This document shows, one piece after another, positions 53,115 through 61,283 of a stretch of 64,000 nucleotides of DNA. The position numbers were made by a program, and so were the translations under genes. How positions within the stretch are numbered: position 1 is the first letter of the stretch; every line of letters begins with the position of its first letter. Origin of the DNA: a virus; IMG/VR virus record IMGVR_UViG_3300027509_000013, positions 1-64,000 of that record; one strand, given 5' to 3'. Below the pieces are notes generated by a model. It made no database searches. It was not told the DNA's origin and saw only the letters and a list, made by a program, of their open reading frames with translations.

Positions 53115-53812
53115 TGGTAAATTATTAATGAAATATCGTCTTGATTAATTATCTTTTCGTAACCTGGGAATATTCCCTTGCTCAGCATTTTCAACTTGCG
53201 ACTAAGGCAGGTTTTGTTTTCATTCCTCCATCTGTCATTGATAAACAATTCAGATAGATTAAATTTCTCGGTATTACTTCTAAATGATTCTAGTCCATCC
53301 GTACTTAAAGCAACTTGATCTGTATACGCGAATAAATCAATGGTTAGAGATTCTTTAAAATCATTCCAGTCCTGATATTGAGAAATATACTTAGGTTGAT
53401 TGTTTTGATCAATTGATACTATATTGTGATCGATAGCATATATCCCATCTCCTGAGAAGACTACTATAGCATTCTTTGTATATTTATCTATTACGCATAT
53501 TCCAATTGTTGCTTCCAATTCATTTTTCTCTAGAGATAAATTTTTTCTGTATATTCTTAGATCTTCAAATAACTCTCTCATTATATAAAGAGCTTCTTCC
53601 TTTGGCTGTTTTAAAAAGATACCCATGTTCTTTTTGTCAATGAGTATCTTTTTGAACATCTTTTTGAATAGACCTGATGCGAATGCGCTGTCAAGTCCTC
53701 CGCTGCACCCATCTGAGACGAATAAATAAAGATAGCGTTCCGTATCAGATACGTACTGGCTATCTTCATTCGTCTTATGAGTGGAACCTATTTTACTGAG
53801 TTCCTTAATCAT
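53105..53812 (-). CDS. PP2C-family protein phosphatase
   Basis: Motifs in order: KTNEDSQ, LFVSDGCSGG (metal-binding D-G), ATIGICVID, GDGIYAI, LSTDGLESF and QDDISLIIY, the full metal-site set of a PP2C fold. 235 aa. It would reverse the neighbouring kinase. One-base overlap with the vWA gene (TAATG). Confidence 0.8.
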   Translation of the reverse strand: MIKELSKIGSTHKTNEDSQYVSDTERYLYLFVSDGCSGGLDSAFASGLFKKMFKKILIDKKNMGIFLKQPKEEALYIMRELFEDLRIYRKNLSLEKNELEATIGICVIDKYTKNAIVVFSGDGIYAIDHNIVSIDQNNQPKYISQYQDWNDFKESLTIDLFAYTDQVALSTDGLESFRSNTEKFNLSELFINDRWRNENKTCLSRKLKMLSKGIFPGYEKIINQDDISLIIYQCN

Positions 53813-54501
53813 TAGAATGTAACATTTGCGATGTTCGCGGTACTTCCAGACGATACTGACTGAGAAGCAACTGTAATCATTCCTCTGATCTTCTTTCCGA
53901 TTGGAGTTGGATCACTTGGGTCATCTACAGCCACTTTAGTGATTCCCATCTGTTGTGCTGCACCTTTGAAGTAAGATGGGTCATTAAGACCAAATAATAC
54001 TAAGTCAAAGTTTCCGAAATTCTCTTCATTTGAGTAAATCTCATCTAGCTTCTTTTTTACATCAGAAGGATTTTTAGATGAACTATTGTCATCTCCATCA
54101 GTGAAGACGAAAATCATTACTTTACAATCAGCACCAGAGCTTACGATACTTTCGTAGTAGCTTCTACTGTTTTCAAGAGCTGTGTAAACTCCATCATACA
54201 ATGCAGTCATTCCTCTTGGACTTACATCAATATGATCTACTGAAGCAATTGGAGTGAATCCATGAACTACTTCTACTGAAGAATCAAAATCAACTCTTGA
54301 ATACATTATTTTGTCTGAATGATGAGATCCTTTCCACTCTTTAAGAGTTTCAGACATTGCATCATTCATATCATTGACATAATTAGAGATAGAACCACTT
54401 CTATCTATGACGAATGTTACTAACATTACATCATCTACCTGAATGTCATCAGGGTTAAAATTAGGCTTCCCAAAGGATACGCCAAAATCTAAACTTTCCA
54501 T
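53812..54501 (-). CDS. vWA-domain protein (TerY-like)
   Basis: The MIDAS motif is complete: DRSGS near residue 32, MTALYD and FTDGDDN. The domain spans ~25-200 with a small S/G tail. TerY proteins of this kind sit with a PP2C phosphatase and kinase and are likely phosphorylation targets or scaffolds (family knowledge). First gene of the four-gene coupled operon. Confidence 0.8.
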   Translation of the reverse strand: MESLDFGVSFGKPNFNPDDIQVDDVMLVTFVIDRSGSISNYVNDMNDAMSETLKEWKGSHHSDKIMYSRVDFDSSVEVVHGFTPIASVDHIDVSPRGMTALYDGVYTALENSRSYYESIVSSGADCKVMIFVFTDGDDNSSSKNPSDVKKKLDEIYSNEENFGNFDLVLFGLNDPSYFKGAAQQMGITKVAVDDPSDPTPIGKKIRGMITVASQSVSSGSTANIANVTF

Positions 54502-54529
54502 TCTTTTTGGATTTTAGTTGTGATAAAAA

Positions 54530-55327
54530 TTATTTCAAAAATTGAGCTGTTGCTGTTGTACAAAGAACAACTCCTTTGCTTTCAGCTTCAGCAAAAATAG
54601 AGTCAGCCATACCTTCGAATCCTGCAACGTCACTCATAGCATCAGTAACCACATTCAACTTAGGTAATAAGTCTGGACAGTAATTAAGCATTTGCTTCAA
54701 TGTGTTTCCAACACAGTGACTTTTAGCTTGACCCATTAAAAATACTTTAGAGTACTTATTCAGCTTTGCATATAGTCCGTGATTGAACTCTGTTGACTCT
54801 TGACCAGGATAAGGTACATTTGCTCTTAATGCTCCAAAGTGTTCACTCAATGGGAATTCTCCTTTTTGCACTATTTCGTACAGAGACATTGTTTTTTCTT
54901 GCCAGTTAAGAACAGCATTCATAAGCTCAGGAACTATAGCTGCTCCCGACGAACCAATGATGCAGTGCTTTGGCCAGATACAATGCTTATACTCTCCATT
55001 CTTTTCAAGTTCTTCAATGTATGAAATTGATTCCCTTACATATAGTTGTGGAGTCCAAATTCCGTCTTTAATGTCTTGACTAGAAATCAAAGTGAATGGA
55101 GGTGGATTGCTTCCATCTTTGCCTTTCCACCATACTGGATGAGCGATGTGTAGAGATTGGTGACTGTCTTGTGTTAACGAGATGTAGTCAATGTGATCTG
55201 CATTGTCCTCTATTAGCTTAACAGTCCTCTGTGTGTCTTCCTCAGCTCCTTGGACAAACAAGGCTCCTTTAGGGTCACAGAAATCGACTTGACCATCGAT
55301 AATTAAAATAGCATTTCTTTTGTTCAT
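54530..55327 (-). CDS. Nicotinamidase / isochorismatase-family hydrolase
   Basis: The catalytic triad is visible: D11 in IIDGQVDF, K in WPKHCI, and C in AKSHCVGNT. The metal site D-x-H...H is present in LTQDSHQSLHIAHP. These match PncA, which turns nicotinamide into nicotinate for NAD salvage. 265 aa is slightly longer than E. coli PncA (213). The Nudix hydrolase on the same strand suggests a NAD/ADP-ribose theme. Confidence 0.8.
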   Translation of the reverse strand: MNKRNAILIIDGQVDFCDPKGALFVQGAEEDTQRTVKLIEDNADHIDYISLTQDSHQSLHIAHPVWWKGKDGSNPPPFTLISSQDIKDGIWTPQLYVRESISYIEELEKNGEYKHCIWPKHCIIGSSGAAIVPELMNAVLNWQEKTMSLYEIVQKGEFPLSEHFGALRANVPYPGQESTEFNHGLYAKLNKYSKVFLMGQAKSHCVGNTLKQMLNYCPDLLPKLNVVTDAMSDVAGFEGMADSIFAEAESKGVVLCTTATAQFLK

Positions 55328-55361
55328 TACGTGTAGATTTAAAAGTGAAAAATTATTGTTG

Positions 55362-56861
55362 TTAAATATTATGCAAGTTAGCTTTCCCCATACTGTTAGA
55401 GATTGCAGTGATTAATTGAGGTGGAATACTGTTTCCGATCCCCTTAGTTTGCTGTGCTTTAGTGCCAGTTAAAATGTAATCCTCTCCAAATCCCTGACAC
55501 ATAGCCAATTCCCTAGGATTTAGCCATCTCATTTTTACATCTAGCAAGTATGTACCGTCACCAATATAGCAAGATATCAGAGTATTATGATCTTTGGTTG
55601 TAATGGTGTGCAATGGCTTATCCAGACTGCTCGCGTGATTACCTCCAAAATGCTTAGAGATGAACTGAAGTAACTCTACTGATACCTCTTTCTCAAATGG
55701 TCCTCTTACGATATCACAAGTCACAAGATTAGACTTTGTATTCGTTGTAATCGTTCCTAACGGCTTATCTATCGATGAGACGTTGTACTCCCCAGAAAAG
55801 TATTTATCTATGAACTGTAGCTTCTCAACAGTCACCAGAGCCTTCTCATCCTTGGTTACAATAGTCTTTAGCGGCTCGTCAATGCTTCCGTAGTTGCTCG
55901 CCCCATGATAATGTTGGGTGTAGAAGGTTTCTGTAGTAATCAATGCGTGTCTATCCTTAGTTGTAATCGTATGTAGTGGATCATCAATTGAAGATACATT
56001 TTGCTCTGATCTATAAGACTTGGCTATGAAGGGTACACCCGGACCATATTTTTTGATTCCGTATGCGATTCTCTTTAGCGTGTTTTCCACTAATGGATTA
56101 GGGTCGCCATTTTTTCGAGTACGTCCAAAGATTGAATTACCATGATTATTTAGATCGATACATTCCCTACATGGAATCCAAGGCTCAAGACCAAACATAC
56201 CAGGCTTTTCAGTATGTGTTGGCTCTGGCCATTCAATCTCCCAACCTTCTTTAGTAAACAATAAGAATAATCTTTTCCTAGAAGTTGGAGCACCATAGTC
56301 AGCTGCATTGAGAACTCTCTTGCTGTAATTCTTAAAACCGTAATCATACTGCATTTTGTAGCACCACTTATGAAAGTATTGACCTTTCTTTTTAGGGTCA
56401 GGAATCATTACTGGCTTCCCTTGATTCTTACCTCGAGTAATTTTAATTATTTTGCCATCTGAATCTCTCTTAGGAATAAGAGGACCCCAATCTAAAAACT
56501 CAACTACATTTTCAATGATTACGATGTTAGCTCCTGTGTACTTGATGTATCTAAAAATCTCATTAGCCATTGCTCGACTGTCAGGATCTCGCGATGAACC
56601 TCCTTTGGCTTTAGAATGATTCGTACATTCAATCCCTGCAGCTAGTACATCGGCTTTCTTAATTACAGCTTCATTGGACTTGTAGAGGTCTGCTATTACA
56701 AATTCTACATCTTTATGATTTCTGGAATTAGTCTCTATTGCATGTTGGTCATGATTAAGACCTTGGATTACTGTAAAGTAATCGCTGCGATGCATCCCTT
56801 CTGTCATGCCGCCTGATCCGCAAAGTAAGTCTACTGCTTCGAATTGTTGATTTGATTTCAT
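55362..56861 (-). CDS. C5-cytosine DNA methyltransferase with four target-domain repeats
   Basis: Motif I is LLCGSGGMTEG, motif IV is AAGIECTNHSKAKG (catalytic Cys in ECTN instead of PCQ), motif VI is IENVVEF and motif VIII is RKRLF; motifs IX/X are LNPRELAMCQGF and IGNSIPPQL. Between VIII and IX there are four repeats of the form S-S-I/L-D-x-PL-x-TI-x-TK, ~40-60 residues apart, where the target-recognition domain should be. 499 aa. No restriction enzyme is nearby, so it is likely to protect phage DNA. It has its own promoter. Confidence 0.85.
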   Translation of the reverse strand: MKSNQQFEAVDLLCGSGGMTEGMHRSDYFTVIQGLNHDQHAIETNSRNHKDVEFVIADLYKSNEAVIKKADVLAAGIECTNHSKAKGGSSRDPDSRAMANEIFRYIKYTGANIVIIENVVEFLDWGPLIPKRDSDGKIIKITRGKNQGKPVMIPDPKKKGQYFHKWCYKMQYDYGFKNYSKRVLNAADYGAPTSRKRLFLLFTKEGWEIEWPEPTHTEKPGMFGLEPWIPCRECIDLNNHGNSIFGRTRKNGDPNPLVENTLKRIAYGIKKYGPGVPFIAKSYRSEQNVSSIDDPLHTITTKDRHALITTETFYTQHYHGASNYGSIDEPLKTIVTKDEKALVTVEKLQFIDKYFSGEYNVSSIDKPLGTITTNTKSNLVTCDIVRGPFEKEVSVELLQFISKHFGGNHASSLDKPLHTITTKDHNTLISCYIGDGTYLLDVKMRWLNPRELAMCQGFGEDYILTGTKAQQTKGIGNSIPPQLITAISNSMGKANLHNI

Positions 56862-56920
56862 TGATCTGATTTTAAATGGTATTGCAAATATACGTAAATA
56901 AATTATTTATTTTACAAATG
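56862..56920 (-). promoter_or_regulatory. Promoter and leader of the methyltransferase gene
   Basis: Minus strand: TATATTTG at plus 56885-56892, upstream tract TTTGTAAAATAAATAATTTA with a -33 TTTG, and then ACCATTTAAAATCA ending 5 nt before the ATG. It shows that the leader motif lies at the very 5' end of the transcript. Confidence 0.7.
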
Positions 56921-56954
56921 ACATGGATAAGTTGTGAGTCCACCCTGCTGTTAG

Positions 56955-57152
56955 TTAATTATAATTTAAAGTGATATCAATCCCATTAATGGTTTTTACT
57001 TTGGTTAGTGTGTTGATATGTACAAACTGAACTATATCATGTAGTCCAACAGTAAATATCATTCTAGTGCATCCGTCTGGATCATTGTAGATGAACAATT
57101 CTGCATCTTCAAGTCGATCTCGGTTTTTGGTTTGTAGTTTTCTTCTTTTCAT
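56955..57152 (-). CDS. Unknown small basic protein (65 aa)
   Basis: K/R-rich N terminus, then a short beta-rich segment. No motif. Confidence 0.5.
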   Translation of the reverse strand: MKRRKLQTKNRDRLEDAELFIYNDPDGCTRMIFTVGLHDIVQFVHINTLTKVKTINGIDITLNYN

Positions 57153-57171
57153 GATTTTGGAATTTGGTTAT

Positions 57172-57459
57172 CTATAAATTTAATTTATTAGCTAGGTACT
57201 TTCTATCTAATCCGTATTTGAATATACGTCTGGTTATTGGTCCATTTATTCTGCATTCCTTTAAGGTTTCGTCGTAATCTAATCTTAACCATGCAAAAAT
57301 ATCTTGATGTAAATAAATATCATCTATACATTCTCCGTCGATATCAATACTCAAATACCAAATCATTTCGTCACCATAGATACTAGGCTCTCCGTACTTC
57401 CAATCGTAGTCAACTGAGATTGTTACTTTGTAAAATAAAAATGCTATAATTCTTTTCAT
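57172..57459 (-). CDS. Unknown small protein (95 aa)
   Basis: Start taken at ATG 57459, overlapping the upstream TGA (ATGA), rather than at 57480. N terminus weakly hydrophobic (KRIIAFLFYKV). Acidic D/Y-rich middle. Confidence 0.55.
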   Translation of the reverse strand: MKRIIAFLFYKVTISVDYDWKYGEPSIYGDEMIWYLSIDIDGECIDDIYLHQDIFAWLRLDYDETLKECRINGPITRRIFKYGLDRKYLANKLNL

Positions 57460-57770
57460 GATTGTTTTCTTCTTTCGCATTGTTCGTTACACATTGGCTT
57501 TTCTTTAAATTGTTCCTTGGTCATTGAGATTACATCAGCATCCATTTCTGCAGCTCCTACCATAAATTCTTTTTTGTCTTCGGCATCCATCATCTCCCAG
57601 GCCGCGGCAGCAACCCATCCTTTGCATGAGGGACACACGGTTATCTTAACCTCTCTCTGTTCGTTATCAGCTTTAGACTTTTCTTTGTCTGCCTTCATTT
57701 TTGCTTTAATGTGATCAGGTAATGCATCTTGACCTGCTTTGTCGAATGTAAGTGATTTTGTGTTTTCCAT
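57456..57770 (-). CDS. Small protein with two Cys pairs (104 aa)
   Basis: CPSCKGW at ~46 and MCNEQC near the C terminus could form one zinc site around an acidic helical segment. K-rich N terminus. Function unknown. Confidence 0.55.
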   Translation of the reverse strand: MENTKSLTFDKAGQDALPDHIKAKMKADKEKSKADNEQREVKITVCPSCKGWVAAAAWEMMDAEDKKEFMVGAAEMDADVISMTKEQFKEKPMCNEQCERRKQS

Positions 57771-57772
57771 AA

Positions 57773-58300
57773 TTAATCTGAATAGTAATATTGAATAAAT
57801 TCTTTTGGTGTCTTCAGTTGGTATCCTCTCTCTTTGAAAAAGTCATTCATAATGATGTGTTCATTTCCGTAAAGTTCTTTTTCATCATCAGGAATACTCT
57901 CATCAAACAATATTTCGTAAAAGTTTCTTTCATCTTGGTACTTGTCGGTTACAAACCTCCAGGCTTGAAAGTTTACTTTTCCGTCTCTAACGGCTCGACG
58001 ATAGTCTCTAGGACTAATCTTATCACCGTACAGTAAATGATAATTATTAGTGACTGCAAGTCCTATATATCCATAATCTTCAATATGTACGTGAAATGTT
58101 ATCCAGTCGTAATGCACTCTAACTTCACAGTCATAATCTTCGTACTGGTTTTTAACTAATCCATCGATAGTTCTCACTTCTTTTCCTTTCATCCATTGCT
58201 CAGGCATTTTGGGATGATACAGTTTTAGTAGATCCTTTAAGGTTTGAGGGTCGTTTAGTAACTGGTTTTGAAATACTGATTTGATTTTGACTCTTTCCAT
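57773..58300 (-). CDS. Unknown protein (175 aa)
   Basis: Y/D-rich mixed fold; no known motif. Packed 2 nt from the next gene. Confidence 0.55.
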   Translation of the reverse strand: MERVKIKSVFQNQLLNDPQTLKDLLKLYHPKMPEQWMKGKEVRTIDGLVKNQYEDYDCEVRVHYDWITFHVHIEDYGYIGLAVTNNYHLLYGDKISPRDYRRAVRDGKVNFQAWRFVTDKYQDERNFYEILFDESIPDDEKELYGNEHIIMNDFFKERGYQLKTPKEFIQYYYSD

Positions 58301-58302
58301 TA

Positions 58303-59010
58303 TTAAGGCTTATTGAACATTGATTCTATATCTTTTTTAAGTTCTGGATTCAACTCCATTACCTCTTTTGAACCATCTTGATATTTGAATATAATATGAC
58401 TCACTTCTGTCTTTGGTTTTTTTATTTGACCATAATTAAACTCTTCATCTTCTGGTGGAATAAAAGTATTTTTCAAATTATAAAAGTAAGTACACATTTG
58501 TTCGTGAAATAGAATAAGATTTTCATACTCTCGAGTAAATTTCTCTCCGATCATATGCCACGGTTCTTCGAATGTAAGTACTTTCTTAATTTCAGATCTT
58601 TCTATACTGTCATCTATAAGATAGTAAGGTAAGTTGGTAAATAGATTCTGGAACGAAGCAACAAAAGAATCAGATGAGTTACAATTAGATTGGAATCGTT
58701 TTATTTCTTCTCTCATTTCTTTTTGAAACTCAGTATGCATATACCAAGGGAATCTATCCTTTATCTCTTTCCTTAAATTGGCAAATGTTTTCTTTCGATC
58801 AAACTGATAGCAGCTTACTGGACCAAGTAGCTTTTCTGCAAAGTAGCTACAGTCAGTTTGAGGTAGAAAGTCCTTTAGCGTGGACTCCTTACCCATTGCT
58901 CCCCAGAAGAAAGAGTATGTCTTGTCAAATGTTTCGACAATAATCTTGCCTTTTCCTACTTTAAAGTCTTCCAGATAAAGTATTCCTGATTTGAGTTTAA
59001 TATTTTCCAT
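58303..59010 (-). CDS. Unknown protein (235 aa)
   Basis: Beta-rich N terminus (FKVGKGKIIVETFDKTYSFF) and helical remainder. It overlaps its upstream neighbour by one base. Confidence 0.55.
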   Translation of the reverse strand: MENIKLKSGILYLEDFKVGKGKIIVETFDKTYSFFWGAMGKESTLKDFLPQTDCSYFAEKLLGPVSCYQFDRKKTFANLRKEIKDRFPWYMHTEFQKEMREEIKRFQSNCNSSDSFVASFQNLFTNLPYYLIDDSIERSEIKKVLTFEEPWHMIGEKFTREYENLILFHEQMCTYFYNLKNTFIPPEDEEFNYGQIKKPKTEVSHIIFKYQDGSKEVMELNPELKKDIESMFNKP

Positions 59011-59333
59011 TACAGCTTTATTTCTTCAAATTGTGATTTAAGGTTTGCCAATTGTTCAGCTGCATCAGTGGTTAGGATGTCCATGATCTTAGCCAGTTCT
59101 TTACCTGAGACTCTTAATGGTCTATCAGGCTTTCCTTTTTGACCTACAGTAACAAATACATCTTGCTCAATGTCTAATTCAATTATTGATTTTTGATGAT
59201 TTTGAATGTATCGTATTTCAGATAATATTTTTGCTGCCTTATCAACTTCTTCGTTTGTTGATTGCTCTGACTCTGGATTATTCTTCGCATGAAGGAATCT
59301 CATAAAGTCTTCTAAATTAGTGAATTGAAACAT
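59010..59333 (-). CDS. Unknown acidic protein (107 aa)
   Basis: Helical ends around a short strand region (VFVTVGQKGKPDRPLRVSG). No family recognised. Confidence 0.5.
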   Translation of the reverse strand: MFQFTNLEDFMRFLHAKNNPESEQSTNEEVDKAAKILSEIRYIQNHQKSIIELDIEQDVFVTVGQKGKPDRPLRVSGKELAKIMDILTTDAAEQLANLKSQFEEIKL

Positions 59334-59335
59334 AG

Positions 59336-59665
59336 TTATTGGATTTTATTTGGGTTTGCGTATTCTTTCCTTCCTTTGTGTTTGATCCACTCAGAGTCGT
59401 CTGGGTCGCCTTCAATGGTCTTTCCCTGCGCTGAGAGTTCTTCCCACTTTTTAAGTGCTCTCATAGCATCAGAATGACCTTGATAACAATATCTACCTTT
59501 ATATCCATCTAAGGATAGACCATAGACTAAGCCTACTGTAAAAGCCATTCTCCTGAGTCCTACATATCCTTTACCTAAGATGAATTTCACAAATAGATAT
59601 CCTTCATTTTCCAGGAGTAGTTCAAGTTCAATGTTTTTGGTTCTTTTTCTTGTTGTTGTTTGCAT
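59336..59665 (-). CDS. Unknown protein (109 aa)
   Basis: Basic N terminus, YCYQGHSDAMRALKKWEEL helix. One-base overlap with the upstream gene. Confidence 0.5.
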   Translation of the reverse strand: MQTTTRKRTKNIELELLLENEGYLFVKFILGKGYVGLRRMAFTVGLVYGLSLDGYKGRYCYQGHSDAMRALKKWEELSAQGKTIEGDPDDSEWIKHKGRKEYANPNKIQ

Positions 59666-60075
59666 TAGTTTTTAATTATTAATTTATTTGATTCTATTTT
59701 CTTTAAATGACTTCCAACTGAAATCCATCCTTTTGTACGTCTCTTAACTGGGGTAACATATCCTCCTTTAAGCCAATACAATCTAGTTCCATGCAGTCTT
59801 GCATGTACTGGTATCCTTTCCCCTCGTCCGTTGTAATCTGCCATTACTTCAATTTTTTCAACTAATACTATACCTGCTGACGAATAAACAATATCACCTT
59901 TTTTGAATTGGATTTTAGAGGCTAATTTTTGCTTTAATTTTCGAATCTTATGTTCCTTTATTCGGTTTAATGCCTCTAATGTCTTTTTGTAGTCATCGTC
60001 AAAATCTCTTAATGCTTTTTCTATTGGGACTACTCTCGAATCATTTTTTATTAATCTATTCATGAATTTTTGCAT
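59665..60075 (-). CDS. Unknown basic protein (136 aa)
   Basis: N-terminal helix (~10-55) then an SH3-like beta segment (IQFKKGDIVYSSAGIVLVEKI). Overlaps the RNase H gene by 20 nt. Nucleic-acid binding possible. Confidence 0.5.
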   Translation of the reverse strand: MQKFMNRLIKNDSRVVPIEKALRDFDDDYKKTLEALNRIKEHKIRKLKQKLASKIQFKKGDIVYSSAGIVLVEKIEVMADYNGRGERIPVHARLHGTRLYWLKGGYVTPVKRRTKGWISVGSHLKKIESNKLIIKN

Positions 60076-60562
60076 TAGTTTTTTGATTTATAATTTTTCT
60101 TTCTTGTCTCATTTTAATTTTAGCTTCTCTGTCACACCACTCGTTAGCGTATGATCTTTTGTTTTCTATTCCTGAATGTGCTTTGACGTGTCTAAATTCA
60201 AGCACCTGGCATTTGTTCCTTATTTTCTTGAGAATATTTATTGCTTTACCTAGATTTTTATTCTTATGCTTTTTCAATCCTTTATATGTCCAATTCATTC
60301 TACCTATCGATACTGTAGAGTCAGTATTGACAATGATATACTTTGCTTTTGCATTATTCTCTCTCATTGTTTTCAAGAGAGTGAACAGTGCATTTATTAT
60401 GCAGTATGTCTCTGCGTCGTCTGCGCTCCTTACTGTACGTTTAAAGTTTCCAGACCTATTGATATCAAACTTATTAGATTTGATTCTAAAAGCCCATCCA
60501 GATGCCTTGGTATGATGGCAAAATGAAGCATCAGTAGTAATAGTTATGCAAATTAGATACAT
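60056..60562 (-). CDS. RNase HI
   Basis: The four acidic residues are in place: D in TTDASF, E in DAETYCI, D in NTDSTVSI, and D in NEWCDREA, plus the flexible-loop His in HVKAHSGIENK. 168 aa, normal for RNase HI. It would remove RNA primers or RNA-DNA hybrids in phage replication. Confidence 0.8.
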   Translation of the reverse strand: MYLICITITTDASFCHHTKASGWAFRIKSNKFDINRSGNFKRTVRSADDAETYCIINALFTLLKTMRENNAKAKYIIVNTDSTVSIGRMNWTYKGLKKHKNKNLGKAINILKKIRNKCQVLEFRHVKAHSGIENKRSYANEWCDREAKIKMRQERKIINQKTNAKIHE

Positions 60563-60564
60563 GA

Positions 60565-60828
60565 CTACTTCTTTTTGATAAACTGGCTCAGATCGTCTAA
60601 TTTGGAGTCTTCTAGCATAATTGTACCTAACAAAGTGTCACCACTCATGATATCAAAGTAAGTGCCTATGTTTGACTTACCAATGATCCAGACTCCATTA
60701 TGTACAGCCATTTCATTACGAACTATTAATCGACATTGAAAACCTGCAAAGAATAGTTTTCCTTTGTGTAGATTTAATTCGTGATGGTACTGGACTCGAA
60801 TATCTTTAAAAATCGTTGTTTCTGACAT
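60565..60828 (-). CDS. Unknown small protein (87 aa)
   Basis: Beta-rich; its ATG is 5 nt after AACCATTTAAAATC. No motif. Confidence 0.55.
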   Translation of the reverse strand: MSETTIFKDIRVQYHHELNLHKGKLFFAGFQCRLIVRNEMAVHNGVWIIGKSNIGTYFDIMSGDTLLGTIMLEDSKLDDLSQFIKKK

Positions 60829-60875
60829 AATTGATTTTAAATGGTTAGGTAAGAGGGAGTCGACTAAACTCCCTC
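60829..60875 (-). terminator. Hairpin joined to a gene leader
   Basis: Minus strand: GAGGGAGT-loop-ACTCCCTC (plus 60853-60875), TTACCT, then AACCATTTAAAATCAATT and ATG 60828. The T-run is weak. Confidence 0.55.
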
Positions 60876-60962
60876 CTAAATGAAATTGCGACTCACCGTA
60901 TTGAAATCAAACGAATACGGTAAGCAAATATCTCCATCGTTATGGCAGATGTTACAGGACAT
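60876..60962 (-). CDS. Very small Cys-containing ORF (28 aa)
   Basis: ATG 60960-60962 lies 2 nt after the preceding stop, and the TAG at 60876-60878 is directly before the terminator stem. It begins MSCNICHNDGDIC, a knuckle-like Cys spacing. A hairpin (ACCGTATT/AATACGGT, 60895-60921) lies inside it. Confidence 0.4.
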   Translation of the reverse strand: MSCNICHNDGDICLPYSFDFNTVSRNFI

Positions 60963-60964
60963 CG

Positions 60965-61135
60965 TTATGCTCCTGCCATTATCTTTTTGTAGATTGACAA
61001 CGCAGATAGTGATCCAAACCATCCAAGGCCAAAATAGAATGAAGGAAGGTTTTCCGATGAGATAAATTGTTGACCAACTTCAAATAAAATTATAATTAAA
61101 ATTGACCAAAACAATCCAAATAATATTGTTTTCAT
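60965..61135 (-). CDS. Small membrane protein (56 aa)
   Basis: Start taken at ATG 61135 (MKTILFGLFWSI) after leader CAAATTACAACTA; an ATG at 61177 would add 14 residues. Two hydrophobic segments separated by a short polar loop. Confidence 0.5.
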   Translation of the reverse strand: MKTILFGLFWSILIIILFEVGQQFISSENLPSFYFGLGWFGSLSALSIYKKIMAGA

Positions 61136-61149
61136 TAGTTGTAATTTGA

Positions 61150-61194
61150 TTATCCAAAGATATTTTCGGGTAGCCATCCTCTTTGTAAAGGCAT
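61150..61194 (-). CDS. Possible 14-aa leader peptide
   Basis: The ATG at 61194 is the first start after the leader ACCAAACCATTTAAAATCAAA, at the same distance as in other genes; the frame (MPLQRGWLPENIFG) stops 14 nt before the membrane protein start. It may be a true microprotein or a regulatory upstream ORF. Confidence 0.35.
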   Translation of the reverse strand: MPLQRGWLPENIFG

Positions 61195-61258
61195 GATTTT
61201 GATTTTAAATGGTTTGGTAAAATCGGGGACAGTCTTACACTTTTGCAGACTGCCCCGA
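61195..61258 (-). terminator. Clamp-gene terminator joined to the next leader
   Basis: Minus strand: TCGGGG-CAGTCT ... AGACTG-T-CCCCGA (plus 61223-61258), then TTTT and ACCAAACCATTTAAAATCA. Confidence 0.75.
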
Positions 61259-61283
61259 CAATTCCTATTGACTTACATCTTTA

